The notes under the pieces are model-generated. The model was not told where the DNA came from. It was given only the letters and a program-made list of their open reading frames with translations, and ran no database searches. Of a stretch of DNA of 64,000 nt, positions 1 through 12,500 are shown piece by piece (the stretch's first letter is position 1; every line of letters begins with the position of its first letter). Both the position numbers and the translations under genes were made by a program. The DNA is from Aphrophora alni (lineage: Eukaryota > Arthropoda > Insecta > Hemiptera > Aphrophoridae), in contig OY740774.1 of assembly GCA_963513935.1 (NCBI GenBank), forward strand, positions 81,430,890 to 81,494,889, in the 5' to 3' direction.

Positions 1-471
1 CAAATTGTGTAACAAAGGTTGTCTTGACACAAACTGCGTAATGGAATTATCTGTACACAGTATGTGATTGTAAATTAAAATGTGTTGAATGTAAAAAAAT
101 AAATAATATAAAAAATATGATTTTTCCCCCTCTATTATAGCCTGATTAAAAATTTTACTGCAGTTTTACTATATTACCAGATAAAACATTTTACATTCCC
201 CTTATACAGACTAGATGGAGTTGTTTTTAATTCCAATGAATTATATCTGCATTACTAAACCTTATTCATTCCAGTAATGTTGACTGTATTTAAAATAGTA
301 TGATATTTTTACAACATTTCTAAAAGTGAAATTAAAATAGGCTTTAAGAGAAACGTATTTTTCCAACATTTCTAAAAGTAAAATTAAAATAGGCTTTAAG
401 AGAAATGTACAATATTAATTACATTTGATAAATGTTTACATTATATAAAACCTCTTCTGTACATCTACTCG
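1..471. other. 3' flank of ILRUN; contains a 52-bp tandem duplication
   Basis: AT-rich sequence without coding signal. Two nearly identical 52-bp units lie at about 306-357 and 358-409 (AACATTTCTAAAAGT core, differing at a few bases). If the proposed terminal exon is right this is the 3' UTR and downstream flank. No clear AATAAA was found on the minus strand. Confidence 0.5.
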
Positions 472-516
472 TCAACACATGGTGTTATCATTATCTTGAA
501 TCTGGGTTACAGAGTC
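472..516 (-). CDS. ILRUN: Possible terminal exon of the ILRUN homologue
   Basis: A good acceptor (TTTTCTCTTTTCAG on the minus strand) is followed by 14 codons (DSVTQIQDNDNTMC) and a TGA at 474-472. It starts in phase 0, as exon 4 requires. There is no strong homology, and the intron would be 9.3 kb. It is supported only by splice consensus and phase. Confidence 0.4.
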   Translation of the reverse strand, partial: DSVTQIQDNDNTMC

Positions 517-3500
517 CTGAAAAGAGAAAAAATAATTTCAATGATTAAATAAATGTTTATTACTATATAATCTAAAAGCAAAACTTTGAACAAGGCTGAT
601 GTAATAAACAAATTTTGTTTAATGTGATCTGAGGATCATTGATGACTTCCATCTAATTGTAGCACTTATAGAAATTGCTAAATTGAACAAAAGAGCTATA
701 CAGGGTGAGGCAGACCACCTGTGCAGTATTTATAGCTGTCTTACTAACTTACTTTAACACTTTTTCTTTCTCATTTCCCCCTAATTTGGCCTCACAGAAT
801 TCAATAAAATTATTTTCAACATTGAAAATGCCCCTTAAGGGCCCAATTTGGGGGGGGGGAGGTGCTTTTTGAGGAATTTTCAAATGTAAACATGGGTTGT
901 GTGGTACATCAATTTAAAGGTCTAATTACCCTGAACATTTTGGCGCAAACAAAAGTTAATTATCATTAACCGTATGTACAGAGTGTACACAAACGTTTTG
1001 AAATAGGACTTTAAAATAAAGTACCGTGTTACAATACCTACAACACGGAACAGCACCAGATTTTTTTCCAAGCTTATTATTGAGCTATTCATTAACCCTC
1101 CATCTGGTAACTGTCCACGTACGTGGACGATGAACGACGGATAGTTCAATTAAAACACATATTTTGCGATTCAACATTTCGCCCACTTAAAATCGTACTA
1201 TCGCCATAAAAAAAATACCGTTGGAAAAGTAATGTTCCGTAGATGCATAATCATGCAAAAAAAAAAAAATACCACAAAACGTTATAAATAATATTCCAAA
1301 AATTGGTGAAGTTCACGTATTTTTGTAGCATAAAATCGTAAATTTCAACTCTGCGCCTTTTTGTATAACGCGGCTCCATTTTTCCTGATACGATTACAAC
1401 TCTATTTATCTGTCATTTAAGTCAACTAAAACACTGTTATATAGAACATAGAACAAACTTGACGAGACGAAATTCATTTGGCATTCGGTGTAGTTAACGA
1501 AATGGCATAATCGATTTTTCATTTAGATTTTTATGTTTCGATTTTGATAGTATGTTGTAGATGACATTTCATTCTTCAAGTTGGTACCACTTGACATACC
1601 GTATAGTTATTTTTAGTTGCTCTTTTTCAAGACTAAACTTCGGCTATTTTCCGAGATGCCGTGAATGCAAAAGGGCGTGGCATTTGCGTTATGTTTTTAT
1701 CATTTCCTTTATTTTGAAGGTTTGTGTATACAATTTGTATATAAATTGTGTATACAAGTTACAATATATGTTTTTATTTCTAAAGTTTATGTTTTTGAGT
1801 GAATGTACCGTTTATATATGGATAACCTAAAAGGAAAATGGTAAGTTTAGGGTATATGCATATTTTCTTATATTTAGTGTTTTATATGATTATACAAGTG
1901 AATATGTGTGTTATTCTTTGTAAAGTATATTTTCTTAGTAAAATCTAATGATTTTTTCTTAGGCCTAGCTTTAGAAAATTACTAATTACGCCTAAATGTC
2001 AAGAGTTCAAACCTAACCTCAAGTGTCAGAATAGCAAATTTTGGAAAATTGTCATTCTGTAACAATTCAAAAAAGAGATGAAGTTACTTTTAATGTTATT
2101 AATTTGTTAATTTGCTCGACTATAGGGCGCCAGGTTTGCTTTAGCATACCAATTTAGAAAAAAGAATGAATTTAATTATTTATAAGATCTCTGGGGTCGT
2201 AAGTTCTTTTCACAGTGTACTTACAGTGGATTTTGGTTTTTTAATGAGAACACTTTGGCTGAAATGTTACAAAGAAAACATTTATTAAACATTCAAAGAA
2301 ACATCCTACAAATATTATTAACCACAAAATCATATTATAAGTACTAGTTATCCTTTTTAGTTTCAATAACAAATTATGAAGTTATATTTCCTTTATTTCT
2401 TTCTTTCAAATTAATTAATTTTATCTTTAAAAATGCTTCTACCAATAAAATTGTTGCAACAGGAATTTAATCTATGAATTTTTTAGTAACTTTGTAGTTC
2501 TAAAAGAAAAATGAAAAGATTCTATTTTCATTATTTAAAAACTTCATTTTACTATTATCTCTTCTAGTAATAATCTACTAAATTTTCTTTAAATAGATAA
2601 ACATTTACAAAACAATTAATTTAAAACATAATACAGGTTACTAATCAAACAGGTAATATATAGCGTCTATACCACAACGCCGATCTAAATAAAAAACATT
2701 GTCTGTGTCCGAATGGAAAACTGATGTCCTACGAGTTGAAGTTCTACGGCTCGCAGTGGATTCTCCCTCGTTCAGAAATTGTTTTCTCAAGTTGTTGAGA
2801 ATGTTCATAACTCGCGTATATAAATCATTGTCTTTTATGTTCCCGCGTTATTGTCATTGAAACACGCTAAATATGGATTTTTAAATACTTTCGATCACTA
2901 TTTGAGATAAAAAATCAAATGTACATTGTTCTAACAGAACCTAGAAACTCTTTCGACGATCTTATCTCTCCAAACACTGGATTTTGACTTTTAAGAACAC
3001 AACCTGTTCATTTTAAGCGGTAAACTCAACTCTTAGAAAACACATCTTGTCCCTTCAATCGCTGGACTTCGACTTTTTTGAACACAACCTGTCACTCCTA
3101 ACGCTGGACTTAGACTGACTTTACCATGAGGCAAATTCCTACTTCCGAAAGCGTTCTTTCCGGTTACTGTTCACACATTTTACCGCACTGCCGTAAAATA
3201 CAAATAATTTACATTTTATAACAAACAAACTAAATTACATTAAAATTAAACATAATAATTCATACTGTTGTCTTGAAAATCCATTTTCCTTTTATTAATG
3301 ACGTTACTAAATTTAAATTATTATTTGAATTTATTATCTCTTTGGCTTAACCGCGTCTTTTAAATGAGTCTATTTTAAAATCTGACTTTTCACATTGTCA
3401 CAATTCTTATATTGAAAATCTAACAAATTATTATTTTTTCCCCCTAAATATATTCACAAATATATTACAAATGTCAAGTAATGGTTGAAAAAATTCTGAA

Positions 3501-6500
3501 AAATGTATTAGTATGTTTTTGATTACCATTTTTGTGAAATTTCTGCTCCGTTCATCTTAGATTTTTTGGTATTTGACCAAAAAACTCCAAATGTAATACA
3601 TCTAACATATTTTTTAATTACACACCTACATTCTATGCACCTTTCTGGACATAATGATATATAGAAGTTCTGTATAAAATATATTTTACTATTTTTAATG
3701 TTTTTTGGAAAAAATAAAGAGAAAATTCAGTTTTTACGTAAAGTAATTTTTTAAATTTTGAAAATGTAACAATTAAAAAAAAAAATTCCTAAATATAATC
3801 ACAAATAATACACAAAACTTTTGTATATCTTAGAAAAAGGTGGTAAGCTTTTGATTTTGGGTGATACAGGTATTTCTGAAAAATGATAACATCATTTTTT
3901 GACATGTAACATACTTACTCCAAAACCGTTTCAAAATTTTTTTTTTATTACATAGATGAATTCTATGCATCTTTCTGAGAAAAATGATATCTTATAAGTT
4001 AGGTTTTGTATACAAATAATATATTTAATTAATTTTTAAACAAACGAAGAAACTTAACATTACCAGATGGAGGGTTAAGGAAACGTGTGGTAGAGGCATT
4101 TATCACTGGATTTTATAAAATTTAAAAATGCTCAAACTTGAAGAATACAAAAAAGCCTAAAATTCAAAATTCTTAAATAGCAACTCATAAAAATTTTTAT
4201 ATCAAATAAAAGGTCTATTCAAAATGAACACTTTTTGTATTTGATCTTTTTTTTCAATCTCTTAGTATTTTAAAATGGCAACCGAAAAACTTAATTACGT
4301 ATGTCAGTTCACAAAATGTAACAAATTATTTTTAAATGATATTAAATCAAACATTTTCCTACAATGTTTAATTAGCTTCATAGCTCTGAATGTCCTCTGA
4401 ACTAGCCATAATCTTACCTTTCACTAGAAAGGCTACTTCACTGCACGGGTGGTCTGTCTCACCCTGTATAGATTTATTAAATTAAAGAAAAACTGGGAAC
4501 ACGACTATAGGAAAAATAACAGAACGTGTGACATGAAAAGAACTGGTCAAATCAGCTTATTGAGAAGGTCTTGTAATGTATGTATTGACTAATTGCAGGA
4601 TGCATGTAGTTAAACTTGATATATAGGTGACAGTGACGCTTATATATGTTTATTTGTTGTTATCATGTTGATATCTATTAACATGTTACTTGTGTCTAGA
4701 CTGTGAATCTAAACTTTCAAAAATTTCTGAAATAAAAATGTCAAACTGCCATCATTCTGAATATCAAGACCTTTTTTTTTATTACCCTTATGGGCTCAAT
4801 TTAGTGAGTACGGACTTAGCAATACAGAGGAGTCCTAGCAGGATCCTTTTTTATGTAGTCTTGGGTTAGATCTCCTTCTTTCATCTTTACTATCTTGACC
4901 AACTCTTGTTCTTTTACGAACCTGATGCTATTAGAACATTCAATGGCTAGGGGGTCTTTATTATTATCTTCCCATTTTTAAAAGGCGATGATGGTTGAGA
5001 GGTTTTTCACCTTTATACAACAATAATTTTGTTTTAATAATAAAAAAATCTATTTCAATTAAACAAGATAGTTATTATAAAAAGCTCACCCAAATAATGA
5101 TACAGCATTAAGAAGATTCATTAAATTGAAACAATTTAACACCCTAAAACACAAACACAATAACTAAAAATTAGTACTGAACAACAATCACAAGTAAAAA
5201 ACTAGTACAGTGGTTCCATGATATTCATCTCCTTTGGCAACTTTTGCTAGATTCAACGAGTTCTATATACTATTTCAGGTTTTTAAAATCCAAGTGTTTC
5301 GATTATACGTTGATGAGTCTACAAGGATAATTGTTTTTATAAATGCGAAAACAATGCTATACACTGATGAATCATCCAGCTAGTAACTTTATTTCATAAT
5401 GTAAAATTATTCATAATGCTGCAAGGAACCGCTTCAATCAGGAAGAAATGAAAAATCACATGGTGTTAATTCTACGCTCTAGGAGAGTGGGATGACCTAT
5501 TTGTTCCTATCCAATGACGTGAATAAGTTCTTTGAACAGCAGTGTGTGACAAAGCAATTAACATAAGACAGTGAAGTAATACAAATGAGCAATTAAACAT
5601 TTCTTGGCTTTTGTTTTGATTTGCACAACACAATTATTTTTAAAATGTGACGATAAGATATAGCATTTACTGTTGTAGTCATGATAAAAAACAAGAAGAA
5701 AATTTCTTTATTGTCCTAAAAAACTATGGACATGATCTTTCGGGTATACATTGTTTGTATGAATTTCTGCATTATATTTCACCATCACTCTCGTTATACA
5801 AATCTAATTTTGGATTTTGATAGAATTCATCTAATTCAAGTGACAAAAGTTTAGAATATGGTTTAAATTTTTTAAATTGTATAAACAACTGAGAAAACAA
5901 TAACACTAAAGCATTAACTAAAAGACATGATGTTTACTTCTTAAACCAAACTGTCGACTTAACTGTTTGACACAATGAAATTTTTCTCTTAATAAACAAC
6001 AGGTAACTTACAAACTGTCGACTCAACTGTTTAGATTCATGTTTGATATGTGACAATTCAATAATAAAAAGGTAACCGGATGAAATAAGATTTACCATAA
6101 TGATAAATATTAAACAAATAATCAACTGTAGTTATTGATAGACTAATTTATCAAAAGATTTTAATGAAAGACTAATTCTTCCTGTGTATTTTTTTTGTAT
6201 TGAACAATGTTATTCTTCCTGTGTATTTTTTTTGTATTGAACAATGTTATTACAACACAAATGATTTTATGTTCATATTGTTATTTTTATTTTAAACCTT
6301 GACGTAGCGGTAGTATCAAAAAGTAGCGGTTAGGTAACTTTTAAACCCTAAAAGGTACAAAGCTCAAATTCTATAAATTTTTTCGATATAAAACACCATA
6401 TTTTGTCATTATAAGGTAAATTCAATCCCATCCCAAAATGGAATTTAGGGGAGCAACTCAAAATTTTTAAATGTAAAGCTCCATCTAAGTAGTACATCAT

Positions 6501-9500
6501 TTTAAAGGTCTAGTTTTAATTGAAAATAACTATTAACTATTTAAAATAATTATTTAATCGCTATCTTACTAAAATCCAAAATGGCAGCCTATCTAATATT
6601 TGAAAAATCCAATTTACTTCAAAATATACTTTAAGGAAAATAATCAGGAAACAAAATTATAATATCAAAAACTTTACTGTTATTTTATCTAACTTTGACC
6701 TGAAAGTTGCATTATTCAAAAATATTAATTTGAACTCAGAATTTATTTTTTCAGAGCTAAAATTTTAAAATATAATACCAAGTTTGAATAGTTGATATTT
6801 TGAATTGGAGTAAAAGAGCTACCTCCAATTTGTGTACTTATTTTATATTAAACAAGACTTTCAAATTGAGGTATTACTCAATGAGGCTTTAAATTTGGAA
6901 ATTATGAGTTGCCCACCAAAAACTCCATTTTGGGGTGGGATTGAATTTACCTTATAATGACAAAACAAGCAATATTTAATTATTCCAAGAATTTTTTTAC
7001 AACTAGCATATTTTCTTTTTTTAGCATGTTAGGAGTTTTTTTAGCATCAAAAGATTAATTAGATAAAATATGTTTTGTGATATTTATTTATAATAAAGAC
7101 TTCATTTTTTCTTGTTATTTAAAGACAAAAAACCTCTTTCTGTCATCATCTTTTTATAAACAAAAGGAAGAAAAGAACATAAAATAAAGACCTCTACTCC
7201 TCGAATACTCTAATAGCATCAGGATCAGAAAAAAACAAAAGTTGGTCAAGAGAGACCTTGATAGGAAAGATGAAAGAGAGAATCTAAACCAAGACAACAT
7301 GAAAAAAGTTTAGATCCATCTCGTATCCTCGTGATTATCAAGTCCTTATTCGTTTCTGAATATAATAAAACTTAGGCTATAGCATAATACTCATATAATA
7401 ATACCACATAACAACTAATCAAAATGTAGTAAATTTTACAATTTGGCACTAACAACTTGACCATTATAAAGAGACTTGTACAGCGGCAATGATGGGAAAT
7501 ATCAGGTTTTTGTTGCAATGTACTGCTCTGTAGATGTGAATAAGAAAAGATATGCATTGAATTACCAAACCCTATTATCGACGTAAAAGCCAATAGAGTT
7601 CAATAGAATCAAGGCAGAAGTTGAAGAGCCCTATGCTATTAAATTCTTTTCCCCAGTCTCAAGTTGAAAATTTACATTTTTTAGTAATAACTTTCTTATT
7701 GTGTAGTACAAAATATACACTGATATTAATGGAAGCAGATTTTCAAGCTGGAAATAATAAATATAACAATATTGTAGGACCTATAAGTCAGATATTAATT
7801 TTTTTACAATTTTAAACAATACGATATGGGATAACAATCTCCATATAGAATTACATGTTAAAGAGAAATAATTTAAATAGTGATTCTTCACTAACAGTTT
7901 GTGCAGGTTGGATGTGTGTCTCTAATCCTTGGGACTGCATTTTGTTTGGGATTATACCTGTTAAATAGATCGCTTTTCAGATAATTAAAGTGAGGTCATC
8001 ATATTAATTTTCTGTGGCTGTAATCATAGCTTTTTCAATCGACTAGTAATTACAGATCCCAATTTATCCTCATATAACTGAGCTCACCATTAGTTAATCC
8101 ACAAGAATTGAACTTCTAAGAAATTTGTTAATTATTATTTAACTCATTATTACTTTACTTTTGTTAATAATTATAAAGTAAAAATTTCTCAAGCCTTATA
8201 TTGCAAAATAAAATTAGACTATTTTTCAACTTTAAATACATTTTGTAATACCGAAAAAAGGTTAATTTGAATTAAATATTTATAATAGCGGGAAATCGTA
8301 TTGGGTGTAATATGAGTCAAAAACATGACTAATGATTTTCAATGTTAAACAAAGTAAATTCATAATAAAATAGATTTCCAAACGCAAATAAATAATGATG
8401 TAAAGATTTTAAAGTAATTTAGTAATAAAAGTTTAATAAATTGTGTGGTAGTAGAATTAGGAGATTTGGACAATTTATGAATTGCGTGGTAGTGGAATAA
8501 AGGACTAGATCAGAGTTTTGTAGACGAGAAAAATATCGCTTACGCGATGAGAATTGGAACATAGCCAATACCGGATATTGGAAAAGCACATGTGATTTGC
8601 TCAGTCGTAGAATGGAGTCTGACAAGGTCAGACCTATAATAATTTGTACAAGTGGTGTTTTAACAAAAATGTAAAATGTTTTATAGCAGTCTTAGTTGGG
8701 AAGTTGAGGTAGTAAGATGTGATTTTATCAGTCTTAGAATGGAAGTTGACAAGATGAGACCTATTGAACTGTGTCTAACAAAGTTTTTGTTAAAAATGTA
8801 AAGTATATAAAAATCAGTTTTTATGAAGGAGTTATAGTGGCCGGATACTTTTAATAAGTACTAAGAACAATATTTTCACGTATTAAAACAGTATTAGTTT
8901 AAAAATAACGGAAAGAATTAGAGTTGTCGGTATTAATAACGTGGTATGAAATAAAGACAATAGACTATCGTATTCACATGCGAGAGAGACAACTACGCTA
9001 GTTGTGTTTAATATAATAAAATGATGAACAATGGTGATAAAAAATCGCAATATACACTTTTACGAATTCGGAAGTGCGTTTAAAGTAAAGTCAACGGCAA
9101 AACTACCACGTACGAGACAGGACACCTCGCCTAGATCACATTGTGGACAATGACTCTCTAAAAAGACTGGTAAAACGTGTTATTTAACACGCCATATCTA
9201 AAATTGTATATTATATAAAATTCATTATGTTCTTTGTTGTGTTAGCTATAAATTTAATAATTTTTAAATAGTTAAACTTTCAAGTCAGAATACCAAGAAG
9301 GTTACTGACATAGTTAATTGTTTTCTATAATGCATTTTTGATAAATAAAGAAACAAATGATTTTAATTTTTCAAATTCATAAATAAAATTGATAATTGCA
9401 ATTTAAAGATAAATTTAACATTTTTTAAAAGAAGCTAGACCTTTGCAAAGGCAATTAAATTTCAGATAGGATGTTAGTAATAATAGATTTTCATGATATA

Positions 9501-12500
9501 ATTTTTGTGATAAATGATAATGTATAAATGTTTCATGTTTAATAAATTTGTTAAAATTTCAGTTAAAGTGTTTCTCATTCTAACCAGAAATCGCTGAAAG
9601 TACACGGAGAAAGAACTTGCACCCTGAGATTAAATTCATAAATTCAATAAAATAGTTAACTTTTCTAAATTGATGTTAATACATCTGGCGCCCATAAATG
9701 CTTTAAATAACTTTAATAAAAAACCTCAATTTTTCAATTACCACAATTTTTTAAGTTAGCGTTTGTAAATTGAAAGCTAATAAAAATATAAAAAACTTCT
9801 GACTATGTGTTACATTCAAGCACCAACCTGGAAATGTAGATGACTAGGTGAACTAAATGGATTGCTACGGCGGGCAGGATCTATTTGTGGTGGTGATCCC
9901 AAAGCATTCAAATGTAAAAGCTGATTTGCCAGTTCAGTGGTGGTACCATCTTCACACACAGTTAAAATCACCCATATAATATCTGAAATCAAACACACGT
10001 ACAGTGTCAAATATAAACCAAAAAAAATTGGTTTATAATTCTTTAAGGTTATATTTTGTGGAAGACATTTTTAAGCTCGACAGTAGTTAACACTACTTTC
10101 AAGAACTTAACTCTGAAAAATTAGTTTCTTTGAAGCTTACCTGATAGGAAAATAGCTAATGTTTGAGTATTTTATTTATCGTAAAACACATACAGCCTAA
10201 AGATCTTGTCACTATTCTATAAATAAATTTTAAAATTACAACTAATACCACAATATCATCAAGAACACCAATTCAACAAATAATAAACAATAATAATACA
10301 TTAAAACACAAAAACACTTACAATTACAAAGCAAAAAGAGTCAGTACTTTTTAGGAAATAACTTGTTGATATAGACAAAACTGTTCCAATGTATTGTAGT
10401 TTGAACAAAATGAACAATAGTTAACACCTTGCAGTTATTCTTTAGAGATGAAATTTGTAGTGGTCTAATTTGGAATAGTCATATCAATCCTATATGAACT
10501 AAAATTTGCTCTGGAGTTTTTGTATTAAAAAATGTTAAATTTTATTGCACCAGACGAACATTTCTTATGTCCTAATATGGCGTATTCATGTGGGGTGACT
10601 TTAAATATTGAAGTACAAACGGTCTTACGATTACAAAATAGCAGTTAGGGTTATGGGTGGTCTTGCAGGACAGGGTGGTAGGGAAGAACAGAGTCTTGCA
10701 GGAATGCATTCAAAAATTTAGAAATTAACTTTCCAAAGTCCATTTTTTGAGACCATTGTATATAATTGGATCAAAAATGAACCAATTAATAAAACAAAGG
10801 TTTCAATTGCCAGAGGAGCAAACTTTTTACAGTATCAGCCTCATTGGCTAAATGTTTACAGAAACAATCACTAGACCATATAAGACTGGAAGTATATTTT
10901 ACACACTTCAGTGATTGTACAGATCACTATTGTCATCCTCTCTTAATTTTTTTGCTCCCATTGACAGTTGGCAACACGCTTGACACCTACCTTCTCACCA
11001 TCTTTCAAGGAACATTTCAGTGCAGATTTAGCTCTCTTAGAGAAGATGTTTGTATTTTTAGGAGTAATTTTCTGAACTAGTGTTATCTATGAACTACTCT
11101 CATCCACGGTTGCTACACCAGTTTCTTTTTTAATTCTTTATAAATTATTGTACTAACTTTTAGAACTTCAAGTGGCACATACGTCACGTACACAGCGTCA
11201 CAATATTATACCTTCATTTCATAGGCCTGAGACCCAAGAGTCATGCAAAAAATTCAGTTGGACATACTGAATCTTTTGAATGTCCGTTTGATAATGTTAA
11301 CTATATAAATATATACATCGAAAAAATTCAAAATCATTACGGTACAGAAAGTGGTGCTAAGTTGACAGATGCATGTAAAATAAAAGCTGTATTAGGTATT
11401 CTATTGTTAGGTGGAGTTTTGATGGCAGGAGGAACATTATGAAAATGTAGGATAACAGTTGTGGAACAGGTTTATGTCACAATGAGTGAATATCGTTTCC
11501 GATTTCTGACCTATAGCTTGTGGTTCGATGATGTATGTATAGTATGTAATAGAGATCAATGCAAAGGTTTATGTTGCGAAAAACGATCTTTCCACAGGTG
11601 CTGATTTGTAAACATGAAAAACTCATTACATTTAGTACATAACTACTATAATAAAAACAAAGCTAGAATATATAATGTTTAAACATATTTCACAGGGGAA
11701 AAAAAAATTGACGAACTTGTGCATCATTAACATATAGCATCCAGTTTTCTGTTATATGCGGATGACGCACTATGCGTTCGTGTGATTTAGAGAGGAAATA
11801 ACTTCATCAAGGATAATTATTTACATTTTTTAAGTAATCTGTCAGTATTATTAGGATCATTTTTGGAAAAATGAAAGAATGCAAGATTAGTGAAAATCTG
11901 TCATGAGACATGTATTTTCCAAAACAGGTTTTGAACAGCTTATCTTTATGCCAATAATCTTGTAACCTAGGTATTTTTACATTTCCTGTGTGGAGAAGTT
12001 CAATAAAAGTGTTCAATTCGGTAATAGTTAGATCTTTCCACTGACATATCCATGAATTCGCTTTAGTTTCCGTTGATAAAAACCATTCTTCGGCATACCG
12101 ATTTGTTTCTTTAACAACAGATTCAAGAAAAACATTGTCAACTAATAATTGAAAATAATCTAATGGTTTATTACTACCAGGTAATAGAACACACATTCCA
12201 CGAGGTTGTGAGAATACATATGTTTTCATCGAATCAGGGTTATCAATCCATACCGCAAGAGACGAGTTAGATTCAGTTGGAAAGAGATGAATCCTCTTCA
12301 CTCTCGAACTCAATTTCGGCATCAGTAGATATCACTTTCACTTTGTTTATAACTGTCCCCACTGCTATAAGCTTCAGATTCTGAGTCAGATTGGTTAAAT
12401 CTATCTATTTCACTTATTGTTAAAAAGTACTATCACGAGGTGATATCCAGGTGTTGGATCAGCCATGTTTACTACTCGTACAAGAACAAATATTATTGGA

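Noticed and set aside
10844..11080. 78-codon frame upstream of the piggyBac fragment
   Set aside because: Neither strand gave a recognisable protein; position alone does not make it part of piggyBac.
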